Source of the DNA: Gymnorhina tibicen | Lineage: Eukaryota > Chordata > Aves > Passeriformes > Artamidae | Direction of reading: 5' to 3' | Length of the DNA stretch: 64,000 bases | Assembly: GCA_013399875.1 (NCBI GenBank) | Contig: VXAZ01000420.1 | Coordinates: 1 to 64,000, forward strand | Shown here: positions 9,885 to 22,200 of the stretch, one piece after another | Layout: every line of letters starts with the position of its first letter | Numbering within the stretch: the first letter of the stretch is position 1 | Program-made: the position numbers and the translations under genes | Notes under the pieces: generated by a model | What the model was told of the DNA's origin: nothing | Databases searched by the model: none | The model's input: the letters and a program-made list of their open reading frames with translations, nothing else

Positions 9885-9990
9885 TACCATTTTAAAAATG
9901 AGGGTTAATTTACTTACTCCCAAAGGCTCCAGCAGAGCACAGCTATGCAGAGAACAGAGTTGTGTCCTGTCCTCAGGCTATGCTGCCCCG
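9885..9990 (-). mobile_element. Possible MIR/CORE-SINE relic
   Basis: The plus strand reads accattttaaaaatgagggt then ttacttactcccaaaggctc, which resembles the reverse complement of the MIR 3' core (cccattttacagatgagg ... taacttgcccaaggtc). The match is short and old. It could also be a chance resemblance. Confidence 0.3.
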
Positions 9991-12052
9991 CTTTGGCATC
10001 CCCTCTGTGTCAAGGCCAGAGGCCAAGCTCTGCAGCTCTCCCAAGCACATTGAACTCAACAGCATCAAACACTTAGGAGAGCACAATTTGGTCCTAAATA
10101 TGCAAAAGATTTAAATGGGTGATTTGACACACCAAGACAAGAGAGGGACTTCTGAAAAGTAACAAAAGGTTGTGAAATTGCTAAGGGATTAAGTTGTTTG
10201 AATCATTGTTCCAGCTTTATTAAAAAAAGGTATAAATTCATTTCAGTTCTTAGCAGATCTCAAGCTGCCAATTTCTGAGCTTTCACAGCCTTTGATGTGA
10301 TTCCAACTTTCTATGATGTAAGTAGATTATTCTTTCCTTAATTCTAAAGAGGCCATTTCTCTCCCAGCCCCCTCCAGAAAAACGTCGCGGGAATCAGACT
10401 CTAACCAAACACTGACTTTGGCTCATTGTGGATATTAACCCACTCTCTGCAGTGGTCTATTTATCATATGCTGCTTTTGAGACTTGAGTATAAGGGGAAG
10501 ATACCAGTGGTAAACCACTATTTTAAATAACAATGATCCTAAAACACACAATGGACCTTGCAATCCAGTTCCAAACTGCATACATAAAGAACAGTTAATC
10601 CATCCTTTAAATACAGCCAACTTTGTGGTGGAATATGGCAGCTTTTTAGCATACAGAGCAGCAAAACACAATTTAGACTGCAGCATGAGGAATAGTTTAT
10701 CCAACAAAAAGCAAAAGGGAAATGTAGACAGGAAGAATGCAATTATGTACCTGGACTTAATCCAAGACACCTGAGCTGACATTTCTGGTCTAGCTGAAAC
10801 AGCCCCAGAATCCTTAAATCAGGGCAAACAGTCAAGACTGTGCATCTTGTGCAGTGGCAGAGACTTTCAGTGGTACCATGGTCCTTCCCATGCATGTGGA
10901 TAAGCTGGATCACTGCAGGTTCAGAGGAAGACATCTGCCTATTGAATTATCAGTGTTACAGCCTGTACACTTCTAGAATAGTAATGCTTCTGGCAAGCCA
11001 AATACACCGCATGAAAATGGCTGAAATCACATCTCAGACAAGTGTGGCTGAAGATATTGATGTATATCTGGGACTAAAAATAATACAGCTTTTAACAGTT
11101 GCAATGACAAACTTTGTATTTTCTCCTTTTTGGACAGGTTGTACTTCCTTATAGGGCATCCAGCACCTTTTATATTACAGTGGTAACAATGTCCTGAAGG
11201 GTCTGGTGAGGCATCCAGGAGCAGGGAGATGCAGAAAGCTTCCTATGGGCACTAAGGAAGAATGACCATTCTGTGACAGAGCTATGGGGGCATGGACATA
11301 CCTCCCTTTTTGGTGACTGTCACAAACTATTTTGTACCATAGGCAGGAATTTGGCTATTGTCCAACTTAAAGAGTGGTTTAATTTTGCAATGCAGCAGAC
11401 TCCTACAGATCAAACTCTTGGAACAGACCATCTCCTTCACCTTGCATAGCTCTAAGCTTGTCCTATCATGGCAGAGATGTGGAGAATTTGGGGAAAATAA
11501 TCCACTCAATTCTCTGGTATGAGCTTGCTCTCAGGTGTGCTGAGGATCATCTGGTGCTGCTCTGGCAGGTTTTATTTTTATGGTCTTCTGTTCTATAAGC
11601 AGCATCTTTAGGATTTCTGAATTAATTGCAATGTTGCTTCCAGAAGCAAAACAGTGGTTTGTAAATTTGGGTGTTTAGCTCTTATAGATGCCTAATCAGA
11701 AGGTTTTTATGAGCAATCAAATCTCATTATTCGAGACTCACTAGTGATTCTTCTTTGATTGCTTTACTCTTCCTTAAAATTCGGTACACAGGCTGTGAAA
11801 ACAATATTGCTGTAATAAATATATGCCTAATTTTGGGGATGGCTATGAATTTGTTGTAAGGAAAATGTTTTCTCTGCGTAAGCCATTAATGAAAGAACTC
11901 AGAAGTTGAACAGAGAGAATTAACTTGCATATCCAGACCTAACTTCTGCAGACAATTGAAATCTGAAATTTTGTGTTGAATACGTGTTCAGCAGTTGCTT
12001 TCAGGATGTTTTCCCACTAGGAAAAAAGGTTGTTTATTCTAACACCCAGTAT
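9991..12052. other. No gene recognised
   Basis: About 2 kb of single-copy-looking DNA. The overlapping minus frames at 10435-10782 and 10539-10742 and the plus frame at 10840-11154 have no domains, no plausible splice context and opposite-strand competitors. Confidence 0.6.
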
Positions 12053-12066
12053 GCACTAGATGGCAC
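12053..12066 (+). promoter_or_regulatory. CTCF-like motif
   Basis: GCACTAGATGGCAC matches the CTCF core consensus CCASYAGRKGGCRS at 13 of 14 positions. By a rough estimate about one such match is expected by chance in 64 kb of double-stranded sequence, so occupancy is not established. A very similar motif lies 1.1 kb downstream in the same orientation. Confidence 0.35.
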
Positions 12067-13190
12067 TCTTTTATAGCGTGTGGAGCTGTCGTCTGCCCTG
12101 CAACTGAGTCTGTTTCTCTGCGGGGAAAGTCAGTGCTTGAATAGTTGCTACATTTGAAATACTGATAAACAAATATACTTCATAGGATCTGATTGCTGTT
12201 GTTTAATAGACATATTGGCTCAAAGCAAAACACTGAGACAACACTTGGTTAGGGATTTTGGCCTGGAATGTGGAAACAAGGTCCACAGCTAAAGCTTTAA
12301 ATTACACCAACTAAACCAAAATCGACTAACATTTTAGGAGACTTATGCAGGCTTTGGACCTTTGCAAGCCTCCTTAGCCCCTTGTCTGAGCAGTCCTGGA
12401 AGCCATGCAGGAGCATGACACCAGAGACAAGGGAACCTCATAGACATGCTTATAATAATACCCTGTATACACTCGGACACCAGCTCATTATCATCACCAG
12501 ACCCTGGATCTGGCCTAAAACATACGGCATAAACATGTCCTGCCTGACTATGCAACTTCATCACTCTCATCTGTAAAAGGAGGATTTCTTCTTTTCCCCC
12601 CTCTTATTGGATTAGGCTGTAAATCATAGCTATGCTCAAGTTTCCCTGTTTTTGGCTGGGTCCTCAAGGCTGCTATTACCATGAATAATGCTATGTCTTC
12701 ATAATGTATTATGGTCCCAAAATAGCAATGAGCTATATAGGAAACTGTGTCCCAGGTTAGCACCAGTATGGTTTTTACAGTCCAAGTAGATATTAATTTG
12801 AATAATATTTAAGGTTCCCCTTGCAGAACAGCAGACAGCAGTTGTTTAAATTTGGGTGTTACACTCCATATACCTGAACCCAGAATGACTCTGAGTTGCT
12901 CATTAGTCTGTTGCACACACTTACTGCTAATGTCACTTATGGGACTGTGAGAGGATGAGAGTGAGATCCAGCTATTTTTGCCCTGTGACACAGAAGAGCT
13001 TTTGGTGGCTCTTGTTTGTCAGGTGACATTCATTTGCAGTCCTTCTAGGGTTTGAAGCTGGCAGCCCAACAGCGATGGACAAAGGCAGTAACCCAGTGAG
13101 CCATCAAAGCACTCTTCAGAGCCAACGAGCATTTCTGCGGGCACCAAGGTCTGTCTTCCCTCTCACAAAAGCATTTCAGCTGGGTTTTGT
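12067..13190. other. No gene recognised
   Basis: Single-copy-looking DNA between the two CTCF-like motifs. A short run ctcatctgtaaaaggagg near 12567-12584 recalls the MIR core but is too short to call. Confidence 0.55.
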
Positions 13191-13204
13191 TCACTAGGTG
13201 GCAC
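13191..13204 (+). promoter_or_regulatory. CTCF-like motif
   Basis: TCACTAGGTGGCAC matches the CTCF core consensus at 13 of 14 positions and differs from the motif at 12053 at only two bases. Same orientation. The statistical caveat given for the 12053 motif applies. Confidence 0.35.
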
Positions 13205-14023
13205 AAATGCATAAGAGATTGATTTAGAAGTTTTCTCTGCAGTTTTACTGTTGATGTTGTAAATGTGTCCAGGGTAATTTCGAACATGTTTCAAGAGTGA
13301 TTTAGGCTCCAAAGTTCATTTTTGAAGAAAGACCCAAAGAGATATGTTCACGAGGGAGAAGTCAGTGCACTGAGTATTAGTCATCTGAGGCTTGCTTCTC
13401 TCAGCTGCACTCATGTCCTTCACGATGAACTGGTTGTATCAAAGTCTCCCCTTCCCTTCTTTGTCTTTTCCCAGATCGTAGAACCAGTAGAAGAAAAATT
13501 TTCACTAGACCAACACTAGCATGATGATATTTATGCACTTTTAATTTTAATTGGAGAGGCAAAATATTTGCAGAAAAAATTTAATACTGAAAAAATTCCC
13601 ATCAGTTCCAATCACGGAGGAAAGAAAGTAAAGAAAGACCTAACTGAGTAGCAAGAACAGTATAAACTGGACAACATTAATGGAAATACCACTAGATGAA
13701 AGACATGGTAGCCATACCCTTCCTCACCTAAGGTTTAGCTGAACGGATGAAGCAGAGGCAAAGCCAGTGACACAACGATGGGGGCTGACCTGTCTTCCTG
13801 CTAGCTGCCAGCCACACAGCTTCCCTCAGAGCTGGAAGCATTAGACTGGACATGTGAGCTTCAAAGACTTAATTCGAGGTTCCTTTTCTAGCTTGTCAAT
13901 ATGGGTGGGCCTAATACTTGTGCTTTTAGAAAGTACTAGCATAAATCCTAAAAGATCTGTGTGCACTACTTCTTTCTCAAAGGATCTATTTTACTGCTTT
14001 AGATTTCCACAATTCCACTAAAT
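13205..14023. other. No gene recognised
   Basis: AT-rich single-copy-looking DNA with no coding or repeat similarity seen. Confidence 0.6.
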
Positions 14024-14060
14024 TTATATATATATATACATACATATAGATGTAGATATA
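14024..14060. repeat. TA-rich microsatellite, impure
   Basis: A (TA)n core is followed by TACATA and GATA-like variants. Confidence 0.85.
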
Positions 14061-16417
14061 GGCTTCATAAATTCTTTCTGTTAAGGGATAATCAACTCCT
14101 GGGTTTCTCTCCCTATCTTTGCTGCTTAACCCTGAAGGCAATAGAAATGTTGTGATTTCAAGGTCAAGGGTGAGTACAAGACCTGCCGGCTCATCTGGTT
14201 TGTGCTGTGCATCAGGAAGGAGCATGCAGTGGCAGAAAGCCACCGCAACCATTCAAATGTAAGTGGAATACTGAAGGTAGAGAGGGCTCAAGCTTTGAAA
14301 GTGAGTAACTTAAACATTTTCTTTCCAAACATCTGTAAACTGTTAGTCTGATTTATTTTGAATTAAAAATCATTTTTAGCAGACTGACAGCTTATTTTAA
14401 TTTTCAGCCATTAGATTTTTCAGATGTTTGAATTTCATGCTGCACCATTGCCTTTGATGCTGGTGAAAGGCACCCCTGCTCATCAGGTATGCTTGGGTCC
14501 TTTACCAGTGAGTGATGGTTCTTTTCTTCCTCTGTGTACACCACAATCAAATCCTTGAGACTGTCCCTTACCCCTGTTGAAACTCTGATAACATTGTCAG
14601 TCCTGCTGGAAAAAGCATTATGCTCACATCCTAGGCCAGTCAGATGAAGCAGTGTCTTGGTTTAAATTGATATTGCCAAACACTATAACAAATATGAGAT
14701 GTCAATGTCTCTGCATGGAGAAAGCCAACAAAAAAGAATTCAATCTTTTTTGATTGATTCAAAAAATTAAATTAATTCAATCAGTTAAAGCACCCATTTC
14801 TCCACTCTTTCCCCTCCACTGTTGTCATTTTGTGTTTGTTACATTGGTTATTGTTTGTTCAGTAATACTACTCATTCTCTCTTTCTGGAAATCCAAAACT
14901 CAACTCATACAAGTGTTTTTACCCCTAATTTCAGAAAGAATTATGGAAGAAAGAAAATGTGTTATATTATATCTCTATCATTCACTTTGGTAGCCAGTAT
15001 TGACTGGAGTTCAAACAAATGCCTGTGATTCTGAGCTTGGTGCTCTGACAACTGAAATAGCTGGATTTGATATCTGTTTTTTCATCTACAGCTGAGTAAG
15101 GACTTCCAGGTAGTTCAGATCTGTGCCTTGTCATGATCTTTCTAGAAGGTATATCAAACCCTTGCACTTGGTAAAAATTTAAATCTAAATTTAAACAAAC
15201 TCATTTCTACCTAAAATCATAAGAGGTAAAAGAAGATTTAAGTGTTTCTACAACTGATAATGTACAGCATCAGATTATCCACTTATGCATAAAATTCAAA
15301 TAATCTGATATGGCTGCATTTTCTTTGTTTTCAGGCCCACACCGTGGGATTTAATATGATTTTATCCTGTGAAATTTTTTCTTGGCAAATCTTCTAGGTT
15401 TGCTCAAAAGCAGTAGCAAGCTCAGCAGACCTTTTGAGCTATTTTGACAGGCCCCAGAATTGACTCATCTCTAATAGAAGTCTGCCCACCCTACAACTGA
15501 ACCCAATATGGATTGTGACAATGACACCACGGGATGTTTCATATTTATGATTCCTCCTCTTAGTATCTTCTCAGTATTTATGCCAAAAAAGAGTTTCTGT
15601 TGATCATGGCCAGCAGATAGCAAACATACCTCCTCATGTCCTCTGAATGGTGTTAGATTTGGACAGTAAAGTAACAAGATAAATTAATGTTTCTAGCTCC
15701 AGGCCTCCATTCTGCAGACTTCCCTAGGTGCTTGAACTTGTAAATAATATGGGCACTGCACTTGCATGTGTTTCATCAGGAACAGTATGATGAGCATCTT
15801 GCTGTGTCTGGGGAAGTATTTGGTTAACGCGTAAGAGAGAAAAAAATCTCCCTCCATCTGTGCCCATCTCTTTTGAATGTTTAACAAAATATACACTGAC
15901 AGATTCCTGAACAATCCTCCAAGGCAGTGGGTATCCCAATGCTTTCCCAGACCTCCCCCTGTTCTCCCTTGTTGTGACAGGTCCTAAGCCATAGAACTAA
16001 TGAAATACTTCTACATAATACAAATATAACAAGTCCAGGATAAACCCAATGGAAATCCATGCAAAAAATCCAGTGAAAGAAATGTGCAAACAGAGATTGA
16101 AAAGTGTCTGCATGTTTAAATTCTTAATTTGTACAATGTTTTGGGGGTCCTCAACTTCGAGGGATTTTGAGAAACTGCTTTTCATAGAAAGTGTTTAATG
16201 ACTAGATATAAAAAAAATGCTTTGGGAGCCTGTGTCCAGCCTGAAAATTTTAGGTCTGAATAACTTTAGTCACCTCTTTTGTACAGAAGTTGGACTGGAT
16301 ATTTTGCATCATCAAGTTTTGCAGTGTTATTTCCATTTCCATTATTCCCCCACCACAAGGTATTTCAGTAGCTTTTTTTCAGTAGTCTTTCTTGTACCTT
16401 TTCTACTGTTACTAGTT
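14061..16417. other. No gene recognised; contains an imperfect hairpin
   Basis: About 2.4 kb without a gene. At 14340-14390 the arms CTGTTAGTCTG and CAGACTGACAG pair at 10 of 11 positions plus one G-T wobble, with inner complementarity TGATTT/AAATCA and a 7-base bulge. At 14737-14760 there is a short stem around T6. The open frames at 14754-15028, 15471-15677 and 15693-15939 overlap each other or lie in AT-rich DNA and are not supported. Confidence 0.55.
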
Positions 16418-16520
16418 TGTTTTTGTTTGGGGGTCTGTGTGCATTTTGTTGTTATTGTTGTTGTTTTGTTTTGTTTGGTGGGGTTTTTTGGGGTTTTCTT
16501 TGTTTGGGTTTTTTTTCCCT
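16418..16520. repeat. GT-rich low-complexity tract
   Basis: About 100 bases are almost only T and G, with TTG trinucleotide runs and G-runs at 16429-16433, 16480-16483, 16490-16493 and 16506-16508. The 127-codon plus frame at 16217-16600, rich in Phe/Val/Leu, is produced by this tract and is not a gene. The G-runs could allow a weak two-layer G-quadruplex on the plus strand. Confidence 0.85.
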
Positions 16521-18259
16521 CTGACCTGTCTGGAAGCTCGGAGTTTCATAGTTTGACTTATGCACAGTTATGGGTGAAGTGTGGTATGGATGTGAAGTAG
16601 ATAATGCAGCTCTGTAAGCTACCAACTGCTTAATGAAACCGTACCTTTGCAGTAACCAGTGGAGGAAAAACACCTCATTAATTCAGAGGGAATCCAAGAA
16701 GTTTCTCAGGGGGCATGAGTGACTTTCCCACATCTTAAGCAGCTGGCTCTTCCTTCCTCTCATCCTCCCATTAGCTATTCCCCAGTGACTGTCTTGCTGG
16801 CCTCTGAGGCACTGACAAGATCACATAATTTTTAGGGAAGCCCATGGTAGTTGCCACAATTTCTTTTTCCATCTTAACTAATGGCTTGTGAAGTTGGAAA
16901 TCCGTGTCTTGAGTGTGATAGATTTTGTTTGGAAATTGACCCCAGAAGATAATTCTTTTAATAAAGTGCCTAGAGATCAGACATGTCCAGGGAAACCTAC
17001 TTAAAGCGAGGCTCATCTTAACATTCAAGGTCAACAGAGAGATGTGAGAAAGAATCCTTACAGGATAAAAAGACTCATGTATATTAAACTATGTGTGCAC
17101 AGTCATGCTGAATGATTTTCAAAGCCTTCTTCTTCCTCTTTTTTTTTTTTTTTTAATTCATACATCATTCTTTGAGCTGTCTTTGCAAGCTGTCTTTCCC
17201 ATGGCACTTGGCCAAGAAAGAGGACACAGGGCTGCCCTGTAATGGGAATCCCAGAGGAAAAGGTCAGTCATTCTCAGCCCACAAAAGAGGACTTATCAAT
17301 CAGTTGTCAGACCATGAAACCAGAGCATCCAATGTTAAAGTCTCAAATAGATCACCATAAACACCTCACAGTTCTTCTGTAGCAAGTGCAGGGAGGATAT
17401 GGGAGGGAATGAGTGAGCTGTTGCTTCAGGTCTGGGAGAAAGTGTCATCGTTCAAAAACCTTTTGATAAACTGCCTTGCAGTTTCAGCAAAAATAGTACA
17501 CCAAGACAACTGTCTGCAGGACTAGGAATTTCAGATCACCAAAGGGAGGGGATGCCTGCAGGCAGTGGAGAATAAAGACTGCAGCTAAAGGGTTTTAGAA
17601 GAGTTATCCTTAGTCTCCTCTGTGCTGCTAATTGTTTAAATAACTGCTTTTCTGGTAGAAGCTTTTTTTTCCATGTATGTGTTCACAATCTCACTACCAG
17701 TTGCATAAATCAAAACGTGCCTGGGAACGTAGATGTGAAGCAGTAGTTGCAGCCAGAAATTCCCAGAAGGTATTGGTGCACCAAAACTAGTGCATAGTAT
17801 GTAGGACTTTAATACGAGCTGGGTAACTCAGATTGAAGATGCAAACAATAATGTGAATAATTAACTCTGGGGAGGTTCAGATCTGTATCTGAAATGTTCC
17901 AGCTGCCCTCTCCATGTGTACAAAACGGTGAACCATACTGCTGGATCCAAGGAGATATATTCTGGGAAAATTCAAGGCAACATGTAATCTTCTTTACTGG
18001 CAGCCATCTCCTTAAAGAGAACAAAAAAAAAAAAAAGAAAAAAAGCAGATGTGAACTCTAGGAGCATTATGTACATTCGTGGTTTTAATGTGGACTGTAT
18101 GTGTACAGTTCTTTTTAAAGAAAATAATTAGAGTGGAGAGAAATGCTAAACCTAAGTCAGAGGGAGTCTTAAAATCCAGTTAGGTAGGTATTCTAATATA
18201 CATTTTTCTGTTAAGGGCAGTTGGCCCTAAATTTGTTTTATGTATGTATTTACTTATTT
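16521..18259. other. No gene recognised; homopolymer tracts
   Basis: Contains a T16 run at 17139-17154 and an A-rich stretch at 18022-18044. No coding similarity was seen. Confidence 0.6.
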
Positions 18260-18288
18260 TTATATATATATGTATATATATATATATA
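18260..18288. repeat. (TA)n microsatellite
   Basis: TA units with one TG interruption. Confidence 0.9.
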
Positions 18289-19174
18289 GAACAGAGAGCT
18301 GTTGGCTGCAGTCAAGCCTTGCGTGACTTCATTCGGGATGCCATTTCTCAGGTTCATTAGGGATTATTTTAGTCTTGTAACACCTAATATTAATTTGGAT
18401 TTAGACAGTAAATAGAAAGCTGATGCTATCTTAGATTCTGGTCTCATTTTGTTAAAGTATCTGTTAATGGTCAAAGTAGAAGGGTTTGGGTTAATCCAGA
18501 GATGGACTCAAGATGTTGCCAGTCTTGAATCTGGACACACATTTAAAAGCTCAAGTGTGAGGTGGGTGGAGGGCTACTTGGACCATTATAAATATTTCAA
18601 GATGATGAATAAACAAAGGATAGATATTTTGATTTCATTCCATTTCTGTTATCAGCTGCCAATTCCTTACAGTCCCCACCCTAACTTTTAAGGCTAAAGC
18701 CAGACTGCAGAACCGTTGTAAATCTCCTGAAACTCTCGGCTATGACAATTATTAGATTGAATCGGTTTGCACTGCTGAGCAACATCATCCTCTCTGGCTA
18801 CAGCTGAAAGTGTTCACTAGCCATTTCTCATCCAGGTAACATATTTAATGTGTTTTTGAAGTGAACACCAGATCTGACTGCTTCTTGTAGCTGATAGGCA
18901 TTGCACTGCACAGGAGCATTTGATGAAGAGGGAAATCCACTTGAGGACCATGTTGTGCTGAGTTGTAGTGGGCTGAGATATGCTTCTTACTCATCTCCAG
19001 TGCTGCTTTGGGATGATCAACCTCGGCCATCTTGTCACAGAAATCTCTGCATAGTATTTCTTACTAACATTGTCCCTGTCTAAGCCACTAGTGAAATTTT
19101 AGGCAGAGTTCTTGCTAGTAAACCATCTGTGTGCCCTGGAGAGGAGCCAGACCCAAAAATCTGATGGAAAATCA
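18289..19174. other. No gene recognised
   Basis: Single-copy-looking DNA. The opposed frames at 18845-19030 (minus) and 18901-19083 (plus) cancel each other as evidence. Confidence 0.6.
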
Positions 19175-19233
19175 AAACAGAAAGAGATAAAAAGAGGGAG
19201 AGAGAGAAAGAAAGAATAGAAAGGAAATGGGGA
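19175..19233. repeat. GA-rich (purine) low-complexity tract
   Basis: The run contains gagggagagagagaaagaaag and similar, nearly all purine on plus. It causes the Leu/Ser-rich minus frame at 19080-19424. Confidence 0.85.
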
Positions 19234-22200
19234 CTACAAAAAGTTTTCACAAGTGTTTTGGATTTCTGGGCTGTATCTTCAAGCATGTATCTGTGTTGAT
19301 TGCAGGCAGACAGAACCAGCCAGATGTGAACTGGGAGTGCTGTGGCTGTGTTAGGGCAGTGCCAAACCTGGGTAGTCTGAAGCTGGCTCTCAGTAGGGCT
19401 TGTGTTCACTGCTGTGCTAACCATGAAGGTGTGATTTCACCTTTGGAGCTGTCAGACTTGGAGGGCACAAGCAGACTCACCTTAGTTCAGCCCAGAAAAC
19501 AAAATGCAGATATGCCCTTGTGCTGGTAAGAAATTCCAGCAATCTTTCTGTCACTGGCTGTGCTGAATTTATAACCTGGTCATACACTAACACAGATGGA
19601 CATGACGCTCTTTCTTACATCCATGGTGGTCCAAGGCCTGTATAAATATCATCCATGAGTGAAAGGTAGTGTTGTACTCAAAATTGTGTTTTTTGTTCTG
19701 CAGAAAGAAAACACACCTTGTCTGTAATGTCAAATGTTATTTGTGTAACTGAATTGCTATCAGTATAATTAATGAATAATGAAAAGGAAAATAGAGTATA
19801 ATTCTGGAAAATACCTCAGTAATGATGCAGTTAAATAAGCTATATACACACTCCTTTGCACATACCCTTCCTCTGCAGTTATGCACAACCTTCCCCTGCC
19901 CTTTGGCTCACTGGCTTCAGTCTGGAAGAGGAGTTAGTGTGTCATCAGTGTCCTAAGTCCTAAACAAGTAGGGCTATGAAAGTGGTGTTGAAGGTCTTTC
20001 CCTCTTACTCTAGGGTACATTTGGGAGTATTTTTAGTGTGTGCTTTAACACTTGAGGGTTTTTTATTAAGCTGCACCTCCACATTAAATCCAGATTTGAT
20101 GTTTGGAGTGTCTACATCTATTAACGACTTGCTTTTGTTCACTTTATTCACCTGAATAGCAGTTTTACACATTCTTTGTGTCTGCAGTTCTTTCATTAGT
20201 GAGACAGTTGCATTCCCAGAGCCTCCAGTGCTGTCTCGTGCCCTCTCTCATCATGCAATGCCTGTACTCCTCTCCACTGTGACCTGCATCCTCACTCTCA
20301 AGACTTCTGCTCTCATACCTTGCCTTTACACCTAAATTATTTTGTTGTTCTACATGATATAAGTCTACTTCATTCATTAGTACAGACGAGCGGCTTGTTA
20401 CAGCTGACTCCATAAAAACAGTGGCTGTACAACATAATTAACCAAAGATAAGGAAATAAAATAGAAGAAACAATTGCCACACAGTCATTAAAAATTACTT
20501 TTACAAGGGGATAAACCTAAAACAAAAGCTCTAGGCAAGCTGAGACAAGTCCAGATAAGGCTTGCAGAGTTAGTAGAAAGCTGTGGTCTGTTACTAGCTG
20601 TAGCAATGCTGTATTTACTGTTTGAAGGACAGGAGTAAGAGGCGACTGGTAGCACCTCTGACTGCACTTTTAAGTCCTTTGCCCAGCTTTGATGAAGCAG
20701 GAACTTCAATTACCTGATAGCTGACTCCTCTGCTGTTTTCTGAAGGGTCCCTGCATTTCCAGGAGAGTCCTCCAGCCCTCCATAACCTCACGGGCTATGA
20801 GGCATGAGGTGGTGCTGCTCACTGTTGTGGCTCAGGGGAATATGAGAATTCAGGCTTTCTTATTCCAAAACATTAAATTCTTGTGAACAGTAATGAATCA
20901 ATTTATATTTGCTATTAGCAGCAAAAGGCTTCTTGCAAACTCCTCATTCTGTAAGTTAAAGGACATTTTTCAGACACAGGCACACATGTAATTGGCATAA
21001 AGCACTGGAGAATTGTGTCCAGATTGTGTACAAATCTATAAATGTGCAGGAATCGGGTTTTCCATCTGTAGGTACATATTAGTTCATAATGCAAGGAAAT
21101 AGCAGGATCTGTGTGGGGGTGGGCTTTTTATTTTATTTTATTATTCTATTTTTTCATTTTCCACATGTTTTAAGAAGACACTTGATTAGTTTGCACAATC
21201 CCTAGGAAATACCCCACTTGCATAAGGAAAGGATAACACATGGTAGCCTCTGCATGCTCCAGCTGGGCAGCTAGCACTTTCCTCCTTTCTCTTGCTGCTT
21301 TCTCAGGTGTGTGGCTATTTTTCATACCCAGGACAGTTCCATTTCTCTGCTCAGTCAGGCACTCAGCCTTTTTGCCTAATTACATCTGATGTTTTACTCA
21401 TATTATTATGCTCTTCTTCAGAGGAAATGAAAAGCAGATTGCCTCCTTGGCAGCAAAAAATAACAAATGTGCTGCACGAAATAGCTGCTAGATGAAAAAG
21501 TGCCACAATCTGCCGCCGTGCCAACCTGTGCTAAAGACACTGACAGACAGGAGGCTGCTCTGAGAATTACTCCCTGCTCCCTTGAAGTCTAAAAGTGCTC
21601 TGAAGTAAAGTTAAGGTTACTTTGCAGAGAAGGAATTGTGGATCTCTGATTAGGCAGAAGGTATTGAAAAATTTCCAGTAGAATTTTAGAATTTGTTTCA
21701 GTGAAGTTTCATTAAAAGGAATAATAATTATAATAACAAACTGTTCTGCTTCAGTAAGGTTGAAAGACATTTCCTTATCTGGACACACATTTTTATTTTG
21801 GTCTTTTTTTTTTTTTGAGTAAAATTTGATTTATGTATTGGGCTTCTTGCATTTAAAAAAGAATTAATCTCTCCCTCTGAAAGAAAATACATGTATACAG
21901 GCAAATTAAAATATATTTAAAATTAAAATATAATTACATATTTTAGCTTTCAAAACAGGATATTTTAGTGAACCTGATTTTAGTGCTTTTTTTTGTTGGA
22001 TGTTTTGTCTCACAGAAACATTGTAGATTTTGTCTTCTTTAATGCTGCGTACAATTCCCCCTGCCCTTCTGAACTGAGATTCTAGAATTTGGATATTTTT
22101 GTGATTGTAACTATACCTATGCCATCTATAGATGTTACTTACACATTTCATAAGTTATTTCAGATTCCTCTTACTCATTTTACCAAAAAACTTTTTATTA

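Noticed and set aside
12500..12640. MIR-like run (ctcatctgtaaaaggagg then ggattaggctgtaa)
   Set aside because: Only two short blocks fit. That is too little to call a SINE without a profile search.
16217..16600. 127-codon Phe/Val-rich frame resembling a membrane protein
   Set aside because: It lies on a GT-rich low-complexity tract, has no start context and no homology that I recognise.
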